Positions 16,291 through 26,249 of a stretch of 64,000 nt of DNA are shown in pieces. Each line of letters opens with the position of its first letter. Position 1 is the stretch's first letter. The notes under the pieces are model-generated. The model did no database searches and was not told the DNA's origin. It worked only from the letters and a program-made list of their open reading frames with translations. Location of the stretch: assembly GCF_020991455.1 (NCBI RefSeq), contig NZ_JAJMOX010000001.1, forward strand, positions 372,001 to 436,000. The letters run 5' to 3'. The DNA comes from Flavobacterium sp. JAS (lineage in GTDB: Bacteria; Bacteroidota; Bacteroidia; Flavobacteriales; Flavobacteriaceae). Both the position numbers and the translations under genes were made by a program.

Positions 16291-17085
16291 ATGGGCACAA
16301 TTTATACTGTAAAAGAGATTTATATATATCCGATAAAAAGTTTAGCCGGAATTAATTGTCAGAGCGCTTTCGCAGAAGAAATGGGATTCGAGAATGATCG
16401 CAGATGGATGTTGGTCGATGCTGAAAATCTGTTTATAACGCAAAGAGAATATCCAATACTAAGTCAGTTTTATCCGCAAATTTCAGATGGAAAAATTAGT
16501 ATTACTTTTCAGGATCAAAAACATGAATTTTCTACAGCTGAACATTTAGAAAATCCAATAGAAGTGAATGTTTGGGACGATAAAAGCGAAGTTGTTGAGG
16601 TAAATTCTGCTACTTCAAAATGGTTTAGCGACCGTTTAGGTTTTGAATGTAAATTGATGAAAATCATTAAAAGTGGAGATCGTAAACACGAGAGTTCAAG
16701 ATTAAAAGAAACCTTTAATGTGAGTCTTGCTGACGGATATCCATATTTAATGATTGGAACAAAAAGTTTGGATTTTTTAAATGAAAAACTAGATGACAAA
16801 ATCACCGTTTTGAGATTTCGCCCTAATATTGTGATAAGCAGTGAAGTTCCTCATGAAGAAGATGATTTCGATACTTTTAAGATTGGAGAAGTTGATTTTA
16901 AAAACGTAAAACCCTGCGGGAGATGTATTATGGTAAATAATGATCCGCAGAAAGGTATCGTAAAAAAAGAACCTTTAAAAACTTTAAGCAAATATAGGAA
17001 TTTTAATAATTCTGTTTTATTCGGAACTAATATTGTGAGTTTAAATAGTGGAATTATTAAGGTTGGCGATGGGCTTGTATTCTAG
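16291..17085 (+). CDS. MOSC domain protein (YcbX-like)
   Basis: A 264-residue protein with the MOSC N-terminal beta-barrel (I-Y-I-Y-P-I-K-S-L-A-G near residue 10, F-E-N-D-R-R-W-M-L-V near 31) and the MOSC domain containing F-R-P-N-I-V-I and K-P-C-G-R-C-I-M-V near residue 207, where the conserved cysteine would bind molybdenum cofactor. Relatives reduce N-hydroxylated compounds. Its end overlaps the convergent thiF stop by 4 bp. Confidence 0.85.
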   Translation: MGTIYTVKEIYIYPIKSLAGINCQSAFAEEMGFENDRRWMLVDAENLFITQREYPILSQFYPQISDGKISITFQDQKHEFSTAEHLENPIEVNVWDDKSEVVEVNSATSKWFSDRLGFECKLMKIIKSGDRKHESSRLKETFNVSLADGYPYLMIGTKSLDFLNEKLDDKITVLRFRPNIVISSEVPHEEDDFDTFKIGEVDFKNVKPCGRCIMVNNDPQKGIVKKEPLKTLSKYRNFNNSVLFGTNIVSLNSGIIKVGDGLVF

Positions 17086-17792
17086 AAATTCAGTTTTGTA
17101 AAGTTCCAGTCTAAAGTATTAAAGAGAACTAATTCGTTTTTTAAAGTAGGTAATTCTAAAATTAACTTTAGAGTTTCATGTGCCATCATTGTCCCAATAA
17201 TTCCCGGTAAAGTTCCTAAAACGCCATTCAAATTACAATTCGGGACATCTTTAGGATCTGGCATTTCTGGAAATAAATCACGTAAATTTTTACTTCCGTT
17301 ATGATTAAAAACAGCAATTTGTCCTTCAAATTTTAGAATACTTCCGTAAACTAAAGGTTTTTGTAAAGCAACACAGGTATCATTGACCAAATAACGTGTC
17401 GCAAAATTGTCAGATCCATCGACAATAATGTCGTATTGGTGAATAATTTGACTTGCGTTTTCGGCTGTCAATTTCTCATTTATGGCCTCAACTTCAATTA
17501 ACGGATTTAGTTTTGAAACAAGTGCTTTTGCTACAAGTGCTTTGCTTTGATTAATTTCATTTTCGGTATATAAAATTTGTCTGTGCAGGTTGTGAATCTC
17601 AATCGTGTCGAAATCCATTATACCAATAAAACCAACACCAGCCGTGGCAATATATTGTAAAATAGGACATCCTAAACCTCCGGCGCCAATCACTAAAACT
17701 CTTGCTTTTTTGAGTTTTTCCTGACCTTCATCACCAATTTCCGGTAATATAGTTTGTCTGTTGTAGCGTAAAAATTCTTGTATAATACTCAT
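17082..17792 (-). CDS. thiF: ThiF/MoeB/HesA-family adenylyltransferase
   Basis: A 236-residue E1-like enzyme that adenylates the C-terminal Gly-Gly of ThiS. It has the nucleotide loop G-A-G-G-L-G-C near residue 36, the R-x-x-x-N dipeptide region and D-G-S-D-N-F-A-T-R near 131. The four-cysteine zinc site common in MoeB and ThiF is not seen; only C-N-L-N-G-V-L-G is left near 185. It is the last gene of the thiamine operon, which supports thiF over moeB. Confidence 0.85.
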   Translation of the reverse strand: MSIIQEFLRYNRQTILPEIGDEGQEKLKKARVLVIGAGGLGCPILQYIATAGVGFIGIMDFDTIEIHNLHRQILYTENEINQSKALVAKALVSKLNPLIEVEAINEKLTAENASQIIHQYDIIVDGSDNFATRYLVNDTCVALQKPLVYGSILKFEGQIAVFNHNGSKNLRDLFPEMPDPKDVPNCNLNGVLGTLPGIIGTMMAHETLKLILELPTLKNELVLFNTLDWNFTKLNF

Positions 17793-17799
17793 TTAATTT

Positions 17800-17904
17800 A
17801 AGTCTTAAAGTTTGAAAGTCGAAGGTCTTAAAGTCTATATTGAAAGTCAGAATTGAAATAAAAGCATCTTACCTTTCAATTTTAAGACTTTCGACTTTAT
17901 GACT
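17800..17904. repeat. AAGTC-phrase inverted repeat running into the thiH 3' end
   Basis: The gap between thiH and thiF is made of phrases such as AGTCTTAAAGTTTGAAAGTC (17801-17820) and, inverted, CTTTCAATTTTAAGACTTTC near 17873-17892. The right part encodes the last ten or so residues of ThiH (H-K-V-E-S-L-K-I-E-R). Confidence 0.6.
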
Positions 17905-19011
17905 GTATATTTTGTCCCAATCTTTCCAAACGGGTTCGTAACCGGAATTGGTTATTATTTGTGCTATTTCTTCTGCAGAACGTTCGTCGCTAATTTCAAA
18001 TTGTTCCAATGATTGCGGATCAACAACATAACCACCCGGATTTGTTTTTGAACCTGCGCTCATACTTGTAACACCAATTGGAATAATATTATTTCTGAAT
18101 TTTTCATTTTCACGTGTCGAAATTGAAATTTCCAAATCTTCATTCCACAAACGATATGCACAAATAAGCTGTGTTAAATCCTTATCATCCATAATAAAAT
18201 TCGGCTCAATAATTCCTTCTGCAGGGCGTAATCTCGGGAACGAAACGGAATATTTAGTCTGCCAATATTTCTTTTGAAGATAATCCAGATGCAAAGCATT
18301 AAAAAAGCTATCCGTTCGCCAATCTTCCAAACCTAATAAAACACCTAAACCAATTTTATGAATTCCTGCGGTTCCAATTCGGTCAGGAGTTTCCAGCCTG
18401 TAATCGAAGTTTGATTTTTTGCCTTTTGTATGGTATTTTTTATAGACTTCCTGATGATACGTTTCCTGATATACTAAAACCGAATAAACTCCGGCATCGT
18501 GCAAACGCTCATAATCTTCGGTAGAAAGTGGTTGAACTTCAACAGAAATAATAGAAAATTGTTCTCGGATTAAAGCAATTGCATTCAGGAAATAATTAAT
18601 ATTTACCGTATAATTTGCTTCACCTGTTACCAATAAAACATGATCGAAACCTGTATTTTTCAAAGCTTCGACTTCAAGTTTAATTTCAGCATCAGAAAGT
18701 GTTTTTCGTTTGATTTTATTATCTAAACTAAAACCACAATAGGTGCAAATGTTTTGGCATTCATTACTTAAATAGAGCGGTGCATACATTTGGATTGTTT
18801 TCCCGAAACGTTTTTTGGTAATTTCATGGCATTGCTGCGCCATTTGCTCTAAGTAGTTTTGGGCAGCAGGAGAAATCAAAACTAAAAAATCATCGAGATT
18901 GCGTTTGGTTTTAGCCAAAGCACGTTCGACTTCTTTAGAAGTAGTCTGGTATATTTTCGATTGAATGGTATCCCAATCGTAGTTTTCAAATACGGATTTG
19001 AATGTTTTCAT
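17869..19011 (-). CDS. thiH: 2-iminoacetate synthase ThiH
   Basis: A 380-residue radical-SAM enzyme that cleaves tyrosine to dehydroglycine for the thiazole ring of thiamine. The cluster motif is C-Q-N-I-C-T-Y-C-G-F near residue 83, in which the CxxxCxxC cysteines are intact, and S-M-S-A-G-S-K-T-N-P-G-G-Y appears near 330. The length agrees with the family. The last ten residues come from a repeat-like sequence and may not be part of the ancestral protein. It is separated from thiG by a GxxExxY gene. Confidence 0.95.
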   Translation of the reverse strand: MKTFKSVFENYDWDTIQSKIYQTTSKEVERALAKTKRNLDDFLVLISPAAQNYLEQMAQQCHEITKKRFGKTIQMYAPLYLSNECQNICTYCGFSLDNKIKRKTLSDAEIKLEVEALKNTGFDHVLLVTGEANYTVNINYFLNAIALIREQFSIISVEVQPLSTEDYERLHDAGVYSVLVYQETYHQEVYKKYHTKGKKSNFDYRLETPDRIGTAGIHKIGLGVLLGLEDWRTDSFFNALHLDYLQKKYWQTKYSVSFPRLRPAEGIIEPNFIMDDKDLTQLICAYRLWNEDLEISISTRENEKFRNNIIPIGVTSMSAGSKTNPGGYVVDPQSLEQFEISDERSAEEIAQIITNSGYEPVWKDWDKIYSHKVESLKIER

Positions 19012-19026
19012 TGTATTGTGTTTTTT

Positions 19027-19040
19027 TATTTCACGCAGAT
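19027..19040 (-). repeat. Short repeat at the 3' edge of the GxxExxY gene
   Basis: On the minus strand AATCTGCGTGAAA follows the stop codon of the GxxExxY gene directly. It matches AATCTGCGAGAAA on the upstream side of the gene at all but one position. Confidence 0.65.
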
Positions 19041-19417
19041 TAGATTTTGTTTGCGACTCGATGTATGTTATCTAGAATATTTGTGCAATTAAAATTGACT
19101 AATAACCCTAGTTTTTTATTTGTTAGTTTTAAATAAGTATTTAATTGTTTAAAGTGAATGGATTTCAATTCATCAACAGATTTTAATTCAACAATTACTT
19201 TGTCTTCAACCAATAAATCTAATCTAAAAGTGATGTCTAATTCTATATTATCATATTTAACAGGTAAATTAATTTGTTTGATGGTATTTAATCCATCCTT
19301 ATTTAATTGATAATGCAAAGCACTTTCGTAAATTGATTCTAATAATCCAGGACCTAAAGTGTTGTATACTGTAAAAATAGCGCCTCTTACTTTATATGAA
19401 ATTTCATTTTCTGACAT
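19040..19417 (-). CDS. GxxExxY family protein (PD-(D/E)XK nuclease-like)
   Basis: A 125-residue protein with the defining motif G-P-G-L-L-E-S-I-Y-E near residues 22-31. Downstream, D-L-L-V-E-D-K-V-I-V-E-L-K-S-V (about 66-80) has the spacing of a PD-(D/E)XK nuclease core (D, then E-x-K). Its function is not established. It interrupts the thiG-thiH interval of a thiamine operon and has no obvious role in that pathway. It has short matching repeats at both edges and a long perfect hairpin upstream, suggesting it arrived as a unit. Confidence 0.85.
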   Translation of the reverse strand: MSENEISYKVRGAIFTVYNTLGPGLLESIYESALHYQLNKDGLNTIKQINLPVKYDNIELDITFRLDLLVEDKVIVELKSVDELKSIHFKQLNTYLKLTNKKLGLLVNFNCTNILDNIHRVANKI

Positions 19418-19472
19418 AATATTGATTTGTAATTTTAAATCAAATTTAATGAAATTTCTTACATTTGTATAA

Positions 19473-19589
19473 AATGTTTTTCTCGCAGATTTGGCAGATT
19501 GAGCAGATTTTTTTTGACTTGCTTATTTATATATTTTAATTAAAATGATTCTGCTCAATCTGCCAAATCTGCGAGAGATTAAAAACATT
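19473..19589. repeat. Perfect 27-bp inverted repeat between thiG and the GxxExxY gene
   Basis: Arms at 19481-19507 and 19550-19576 are perfect reverse complements; each contains three CAGA phrases (TCTCGCAGAT, TTGGCAGATT, GAGCAGA). The spacer is 42 bases, AT-rich. Outside the arms, AATGTTTT and AAAACATT extend the pairing with a small bulge. It begins just after the thiG stop codon, so in RNA it would form a strong stem inside the operon transcript. Confidence 0.9.
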
Positions 19590-20364
19590 AGTCATATAAA
19601 AAAGATGTCAAGGGACTAGAAGCAATAGCATAATTGTGTTGATTTGCGACTTTAGCCTCAAAAGCTTTTCTACCAGCGATTACAGCTTCTCTAAATGCCT
19701 CGGCCATTAATTTTGGGTTTCCGGCAACGGCAATTGCAGTATTAACCAAAACAGCATCAGCACCAATTTCCATTGCTTTTGCAGCGTCGGAAGGAGCACC
19801 AATTCCGGCGTCTACAATTACGGGAACAGTACTTTGTTCAATTATAATCTCTAAGAAATCGATGGTTTTTAAACCTTTATTGCTGCCAATTGGAGAACCT
19901 AAAGGCATAACGGCTGTTGTTCCTGCGCTTTCTAAATGTTTGCACAAAACGGGATCGGCATGAATATAAGGCAAGACAAAAAAACCAAGTTTGGCCAATT
20001 CTTCTGTTGCTTTTAATGTTTCGATTGGATCTGGCATCAAGTACTTTGGATCGGGATGAATCTCTAATTTTATCCAATTTGTTTCTAATGCTTCACGTGC
20101 TAATTGAGCTGCAAAAACAGCTTCTTTTGCATTTCTGGCACCCGAAGTATTGGGTAATAAATTGATGTTTGGATGTTTTAAATGCGATAAAATAGCATCA
20201 GTTTCTGTTTCGAGATCGATACGTTTTAAGGCGACAGTAACTAATTCACTTTCTGAAGCCAGAATTGCTTCTTCCATTTCCAGGTTTGAACCAAATTTTC
20301 CCGTTCCTAAAAACAAACGAGATTTAAAGGTTTTATCACCAATGTTAAACAATGACGTTTGCAT
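19588..20364 (-). CDS. thiG: Thiazole synthase ThiG
   Basis: A 258-residue TIM-barrel enzyme that joins deoxyxylulose phosphate, dehydroglycine and sulfur from ThiS thiocarboxylate to make the thiazole phosphate. Visible motifs: L-F-L-G-T-G-K-F near residue 17, [10 protein letters not shown] near 71, [11 protein letters not shown] near 154, and [13 protein letters not shown] near 180. It overlaps thiE by 20 bp. A strong hairpin lies directly downstream. Confidence 0.96.
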   Translation of the reverse strand: MQTSLFNIGDKTFKSRLFLGTGKFGSNLEMEEAILASESELVTVALKRIDLETETDAILSHLKHPNINLLPNTSGARNAKEAVFAAQLAREALETNWIKLEIHPDPKYLMPDPIETLKATEELAKLGFFVLPYIHADPVLCKHLESAGTTAVMPLGSPIGSNKGLKTIDFLEIIIEQSTVPVIVDAGIGAPSDAAKAMEIGADAVLVNTAIAVAGNPKLMAEAFREAVIAGRKAFEAKVANQHNYAIASSPLTSFLYD

Positions 20365-20995
20365 ATAATTTTTCGTTGAGTTGTTGAATTAATTTTTCTT
20401 TCTGATCGCTTTTAGTAATCATTGCGGAAACGGCGATTCCGTGAATTCCGGTTTCCATTAATTGATTTATATCTTCTAAAGTGATTCCACCAATAGCATA
20501 AACAGGGATTTTGAGATTGTTTTGTCTCATTTTTTCGAAGATTTCAAAGTATCCTGATAACCCTAAAATTGGACTTAGTTTTTCTTTGGTTTTGGTGAAT
20601 TGAAACGGACCAAGACCAATATAATCACAGCCATTTTTAAAGTGATTTTCAATGTCTTCAAAGGTATTGGCTGTTCCGCCAATGATTTTTGTGTTTCCCA
20701 GAATTGCTCTTGCTTCCGCAATATTCATGTCGGTTAAACCCAAATGCACGCCATCGGCAGCAATTTGTTGTGCCAGATAAAGATTATCGTTCACAATGAA
20801 ATTGGCGAGATATTCTTCGCATAAAAACTTTACAGCTTCAGCCAATGCAAAAGTATCTTTGGCAGTTTGATTTTTGAAACGCATTTGCACCCAATCACAT
20901 CCGGCGTCCAGAGCCTGATGAATATTATACAATTGTGCTTCGATTGTTTTTCCTTGTGAGATGTATTGTAGTTTATTGTACATAGTGATATCCAA
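20345..20995 (-). CDS. thiE: Thiamine phosphate synthase
   Basis: A 216-residue protein coupling the pyrimidine diphosphate to thiazole phosphate. It shows V-Q-M-R-F-K near residue 36, F-I-V-N-D-N near 66, G-V-H-L-G near 83, [10 protein letters not shown] near 120 and Y-A-I-G-G-I near 170. The start overlaps thiD by 23 bp; a second ATG at 20983 is also possible. This is the more complete of two ThiE-like proteins in the operon and so the likely catalyst. Confidence 0.92.
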   Translation of the reverse strand: MDITMYNKLQYISQGKTIEAQLYNIHQALDAGCDWVQMRFKNQTAKDTFALAEAVKFLCEEYLANFIVNDNLYLAQQIAADGVHLGLTDMNIAEARAILGNTKIIGGTANTFEDIENHFKNGCDYIGLGPFQFTKTKEKLSPILGLSGYFEIFEKMRQNNLKIPVYAIGGITLEDINQLMETGIHGIAVSAMITKSDQKEKLIQQLNEKLYANVIV

Positions 20996-21728
20996 TTAAA
21001 GTTGATGTTGAACTCAGGTAATTTTCTATGTAGGTTTTAGCATTTTTACTAGCCTCTTTTGGAGTTTGATTCAATGCTAGATTTGCGGCGATTGCAGATG
21101 ATAAAACACAGCCTGAACCGTGTTTTTCATAGCATTTTTTTTCTGTGGGCGATAAATCTATAATTTCATTTGCAAGGAATAGTCTATCAGTACCGATTTC
21201 ATCTGAATTATGTCCTCCTTTTAATAAAATATTAGTTGGGATTTCATTTAATAACCAAAGTTTATCAGAAATAAAGCCTGGAAATAAAACCTCAATTTCA
21301 TTATAATTGGGTGTAATCAAATCTATTTTTGATAGAATTCTATTTAAGTCTAAACGATCTTCGATAGTTGTGAATTCAAATTCGCTGGTTGATTTTAATA
21401 CCGGATCCCAAACAATTTGGGTAGTTGGAGATAATAATTTAATCGTCGAAAGAATTCGGTTTAAGTAATGTAAAGAAGGAACAATCCCGATTTTAACGCT
21501 TTTGATTTTATAGTTTTCAAATAACGTTTCAATAGAGCGAATTACAAAACTCAAACTCGTCCATTCAATATCATAGAACTTATTTTCAGTTTGAATAGTG
21601 TTGGCTGTTGAAACTGCAAAGCCCACAACCTGATGCTGTTCAAATGTTTTGATGTCTGCCAAAACACCAGCTCCGCCAGTTGGATCAAAACCGGCTATAC
21701 TGAGAACGAAAGGGCGATTTTCTGACAT
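20973..21728 (-). CDS. thiD: Hydroxymethylpyrimidine (phosphate) kinase ThiD
   Basis: A 251-residue ribokinase-fold enzyme phosphorylating HMP and HMP phosphate. The N-terminal A-G-F-D-P-T-G-G-A-G-V-L-A-D-I-K (about residues 12-27) and the C-terminal H-G-S-G-C-V-L-S-S-A-I-A (about 207-218, anion hole) are intact. It overlaps both neighbours (34 bp with the upstream ThiE-like gene, 23 bp with thiE), showing tight packing. Confidence 0.94.
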   Translation of the reverse strand: MSENRPFVLSIAGFDPTGGAGVLADIKTFEQHQVVGFAVSTANTIQTENKFYDIEWTSLSFVIRSIETLFENYKIKSVKIGIVPSLHYLNRILSTIKLLSPTTQIVWDPVLKSTSEFEFTTIEDRLDLNRILSKIDLITPNYNEIEVLFPGFISDKLWLLNEIPTNILLKGGHNSDEIGTDRLFLANEIIDLSPTEKKCYEKHGSGCVLSSAIAANLALNQTPKEASKNAKTYIENYLSSTSTLIGYHYVQ

Positions 21729-22294
21729 AATTTGAATTGTTTTATTGGATTTTCATTGTTCCAGATACTTCCTAAAAGAGCTATATCGTCAAAGCCGTTT
21801 TCAAGAGTTTTTTGAATGTTCTCGGAATTAATTCCACCTAAAGCGACCACTTTTGTGTTGTTATTTGTTCTTGATTTTAAGGCTTCAAAAAGGTTTTCTT
21901 TCGGATAATAATCTTCCTTAGAAATACTTGTAAAAACGGGACTCAGAAAGGCATAATTAAATTCAGTTGATAATGAATTGAAATCTTCAATTGAATGTGT
22001 TGATGTTGAATACCTACAAGGTTTTGAAAACCTTGCAGGAGACTCATGAGAATTTTTTCTTGCCTTTTCAGAGAAATGAATTCTGTTAATACCAAAATCT
22101 TCTGCCAATTGATGATGACTATGTAAAACCAAATTAGTTCTAAATTCCATTTTTATCTCATGAATAAATTGAGTCATTTCAATCTCAGAAAAATCAGGTT
22201 TTCGAATATGAAGTAAAGACAATCCTTCCTCAAACAAAGAATGTATAATGTTGATTTCATTTTCAACAGCAAAAGGATTTGTAATTACGATCAT
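21695..22294 (-). CDS. ThiE/TenI-like protein with repeat-encoded insert
   Basis: A 199-residue second ThiE/TenI-family protein. It has L-L-H-I-R-K-P near residue 28, R-I-H-F-S-E near 71 and V-A-L-G-G-I-N near 149, but lacks the G-V-H-L-G and clear pyrophosphate site of the operon's other ThiE. A TenI-type thiazole tautomerase role is the likely alternative. Residues S-P-A-R-F-S-K-P-C-R-Y (about 83-93) are encoded by a 27-bp near-perfect palindrome that resembles a dispersed repeat, in frame inside the gene. Confidence 0.8.
   Translation of the reverse strand: MIVITNPFAVENEINIIHSLFEEGLSLLHIRKPDFSEIEMTQFIHEIKMEFRTNLVLHSHHQLAEDFGINRIHFSEKARKNSHESPARFSKPCRYSTSTHSIEDFNSLSTEFNYAFLSPVFTSISKEDYYPKENLFEALKSRTNNNTKVVALGGINSENIQKTLENGFDDIALLGSIWNNENPIKQFKLCQKIALSFSV
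22013..22039. repeat. Palindromic repeat inside the ThiE/TenI-like gene
   Basis: CCTACAAGGTTTT, one G, then AAAACCTTGCAGG: 12 of 13 pairs are perfect. It lies in frame within a coding sequence. Confidence 0.8.
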
Positions 22295-22330
22295 AATCTT
22301 TTCTCTTTATTCTTTCTTCTATTTGCTCTC

Positions 22331-24200
<1,870 letters not shown>

Positions 24201-24267
24201 GATGTAGATTGTGTTCTTATATGCTGTTTTCTGTAGAGACGTACAGCAATTTGTTTAAGGGATGTAT

Positions 24268-24304
24268 GTCAATTGGAATTTGGAATTTAATTTTTGGAAT
24301 TTTT
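24268..24304. repeat. TTCCAAA-family repeat
   Basis: AATTGGAATTTGGAATTT followed by TTTTTGGAATTTTT. This is the same phrase as in other gaps of the window, here without a full second arm. Confidence 0.55.
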
Positions 24305-24310
24305 CTTTCT

Positions 24311-24454
24311 GCCAGGGATAGGAATGGAAAGCCCGTAAAGGAGAAAACCGTAAAAAATAAGGATTAGAAAAGCGACCAGCGGAAGCTTTACTAAGGCTAT
24401 ATTTTTGTGGTTTACGACTGCGGACTTGAAACGGATAGCCCGCCCGAGCAGCCA
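24311..24454 (-). repeat. Compact structured element between thiS and thiC
   Basis: About 140 bp that is richer in G and C than the surrounding gaps. On the minus strand it opens GGGCGGGCTATCCG just after the thiS stop and closes GGGCTTTCCATTCCTATCCC. The two ends share a GGGCT(A/T)TCC box. I associate this pattern with a recurring flavobacterial intergenic element; that is memory. A 66-codon frame runs through it (24255-24455) but its composition looks non-coding. It may be a repeat, a structured RNA or both. Confidence 0.5.
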
Positions 24455-24456
24455 TA

Positions 24457-24663
24457 TTATCCTCCTTGTGTTGCTGAGATTATCAGAATTTCGTCGGTTT
24501 CTTGTACGAAATGTTGATTCCAGTTGGGTTTTGGAATTACGGTATTATTTACGGCAACGGCAATTCCGTTTTGTTTGTTGGGAATTTCGAGATCGAGCAA
24601 TGCCTGAACGCTAAGTGTTACAGCATTGAATTTCTTGCTTTTTTGGTTGATTTTTAGTTCCAT
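24457..24663 (-). CDS. thiS: Sulfur carrier protein ThiS
   Basis: A 68-residue ubiquitin-like protein ending A-T-Q-G-G, the Gly-Gly tail that ThiF adenylates and that carries the thiocarboxylate to ThiG. It also has [11 protein letters not shown] near residue 34. It is the first gene after the TPP riboswitch and is separated from thiC by a 300-bp gap holding two repeat types. Confidence 0.93.
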   Translation of the reverse strand: MELKINQKSKKFNAVTLSVQALLDLEIPNKQNGIAVAVNNTVIPKPNWNQHFVQETDEILIISATQGG

Positions 24664-24710
24664 TCCTTCTTAGTTTAGTATGTAGTTATACTTTAGGAAT
24701 GGCTACAATT

Positions 24711-24726
24711 GCGCATAAAAATGCGC
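24711..24726 (-). promoter_or_regulatory. Small stem between TPP riboswitch and thiS
   Basis: GCGCAT, AAAA, ATGCGC: a perfect 6-bp stem with a tetraloop, between the THI element and the thiS start. It could be part of the expression platform. Confidence 0.45.
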
Positions 24727-24743
24727 GCAGAAGTCATCTTACT

Positions 24744-24820
24744 TTTCCCTACGCTAGTATGAACTAGATCAGGTTCAGAGGGTAAAATCTCAGCCTGCTT
24801 TTTAGCAGACACCCCTAAAG
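24744..24820 (-). ncRNA. TPP riboswitch (THI element) of the thiamine operon
   Basis: On the minus strand: AGGGGTG near 24816, the loop TGCTAAAAAGCA, GCTGAGATTTTACCC near 24780-24794, CTGAACCTGATCTAGTTCAT near 24759-24778 and GTAGGGAAAA near 24746. All conserved THI-box parts are present. It should repress thiS-thiF expression when thiamine diphosphate is plentiful. Confidence 0.95.
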
Positions 24821-24827
24821 TGTGAAG

Positions 24828-24835
24828 CAAATATA
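24828..24835 (-). promoter_or_regulatory. -7 box of the thiamine operon
   Basis: TATATTTG on the minus strand, directly before the THI element. I see no clear -33 TTTG. Confidence 0.55.
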
Positions 24836-24915
24836 TGTATTTTTTGTTTGGAAGTTTAAAAAAGTTTCAAGTTTCAGGTTTGAAGTTGTTTCTGATAACT
24901 GAAAATTAAGACTGT

Positions 24916-25476
24916 TTATTTGGCTCTTGTCCAGCAATCTTCGGCGTGATCATTGACCATTCCGGTGGCTTGCATGTGTGCGTAAATTACTGTGGAACCA
25001 ACAAATTTGAATCCTCTTTTTTTTAAATCTTTACTGATTTCGTCAGAAAGTGGAGTGGTGGCAGGTACATCTTTTGAGGTTTTTGGATTATTGATGATTG
25101 GTTTTTTATTGGTAAATTTCCAGATATAATCAGAGAAACTTCCAAATTCGTTTTGAATTTTAATAAAAGCTTGCGCGTTTGAAACTGCCGATTTTATTTT
25201 TAGTTTGTTGCGAATGATTCCAGTATTCTGCAATAATTCTTCGATTTTGTCTTCAGAATAGTTGGCAATTTTTTTATAATCGAAATAATCGAAAGCTGCT
25301 CTGAAATTTTCTCTTTTGTTTAAAATAGTAATCCAGCTTAATCCTGCCTGAAAAGTTTCAAGTATTAAAAATTCAAATATAGTAGGGTCGTCATAAACGG
25401 GAACGCCCCATTCTTCGTCATGATATTTTTTGTATAAATCACTGGCAGTGCACCAGCTGCATCTTGTTGGTTCCAT
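24916..25476 (-). CDS. tag: DNA-3-methyladenine glycosylase I
   Basis: A 186-residue base-excision enzyme. It begins R-C-S-W-C-x-x-S-D-L-Y-x-x-Y-H-D-E-E-W-G and ends with N-D-H-A-E-D-C-W; C6 and the first His, with the last His and Cys, form the zinc site of Tag proteins. F-Q-A-G-L-S-W-I-T-I-L-N-K-R near residue 41 is the substrate pocket region. No operon partner is seen; a lipoprotein gene lies 70 bp upstream, behind its own terminator. Confidence 0.94.
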   Translation of the reverse strand: MEPTRCSWCTASDLYKKYHDEEWGVPVYDDPTIFEFLILETFQAGLSWITILNKRENFRAAFDYFDYKKIANYSEDKIEELLQNTGIIRNKLKIKSAVSNAQAFIKIQNEFGSFSDYIWKFTNKKPIINNPKTSKDVPATTPLSDEISKDLKKRGFKFVGSTVIYAHMQATGMVNDHAEDCWTRAK

Positions 25477-25494
25477 TTTTTATTTCAAATGTAT

Positions 25495-25527
25495 AAAAAA
25501 ACCTCAAACTGTTAGGTTTGAGGTTTT
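25495..25527 (-). terminator. Terminator of the lipocalin-like lipoprotein gene
   Basis: ACCTCAAAC (25501-25509) pairs with GTTTGAGGT (25516-25524); on the minus strand the stem is followed by a run of T. Confidence 0.85.
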
Positions 25528-25546
25528 AAATAATTGGGGGTTGAGA

Positions 25547-25987
25547 TTATTTTCTTTCAAAAAGAGTAATCATGACAACACTATTAGATGCGTCAACTTT
25601 TTCAGTATATTTTACTTTTAAAGTAGATTTTGTTAATTCAAGAACCTCTACTGTATTTACTTCAGTATCTCCATCATAAGTAGTTGATAAAACTTTGTCT
25701 TTTAATGACCAGGTTCCTTTATCAGTTGATGAAGTACATTTATTGTCAAAGAATTCGTAAGAAAGATCTGTGAATTTTCCATCAGTAGTATACTCAATAA
25801 TATCGTTGTCGCATTTACCATCATTTGGTATATTAACTAATATTTCTTGTCCGTTTAATACGCTTCCCATTTTCACAGGTGTCCATTTTCCTTCAATTGA
25901 TCCTGAATTGTCATCGTCGCTATTACAAGACGTTACTGTGAATCCGAATGTCAATACTGACAAGAATAAAATGCTTAATTTTTTCAT
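25547..25987 (-). CDS. Lipocalin-like lipoprotein
   Basis: A 146-residue lipoprotein with signal peptide and lipobox V-T-S-C (C21), then an acidic Asn/Asp linker and a domain opening I-E-G-K-W-T-P-V-K. A G-x-W start followed by repeated beta-strand pairs, with G-T-W-S-L-K-D near residue 97, is the usual layout of the small Bacteroidota lipocalin-like lipoproteins. Its ligand is unknown. Confidence 0.75.
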   Translation of the reverse strand: MKKLSILFLSVLTFGFTVTSCNSDDDNSGSIEGKWTPVKMGSVLNGQEILVNIPNDGKCDNDIIEYTTDGKFTDLSYEFFDNKCTSSTDKGTWSLKDKVLSTTYDGDTEVNTVEVLELTKSTLKVKYTEKVDASNSVVMITLFERK

Positions 25988-26249
25988 TTTGGTGGGTATT
26001 TGTTTGTTAAATTTTTTGCAAAACTAAAATGTTTTTTAATGATTTAACAAAGTATAGTAAGTTTTTTCATCTTTATTTTGCTTTTGTTTATAATATGTTG
26101 ATTTTTAAAGGTATAATTTAGATGTTTTTAAAACTTGATATAAAAAAAATCTTGTTAAAGTTATATCGGATAAAATGTAAGATAATTTTGTAAAGATATG
26201 GAGTGATTTTTTGCGTGTAAAACTCGTTTTTGTAGTATTCTTTTATAAA

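Noticed and set aside
24255..24455. 66-codon minus-strand frame directly after thiS
   Set aside because: It runs through a structured or repeated element and a TTCCAAA repeat; its apparent ribosome site is only the Gly-Gly codons of thiS.
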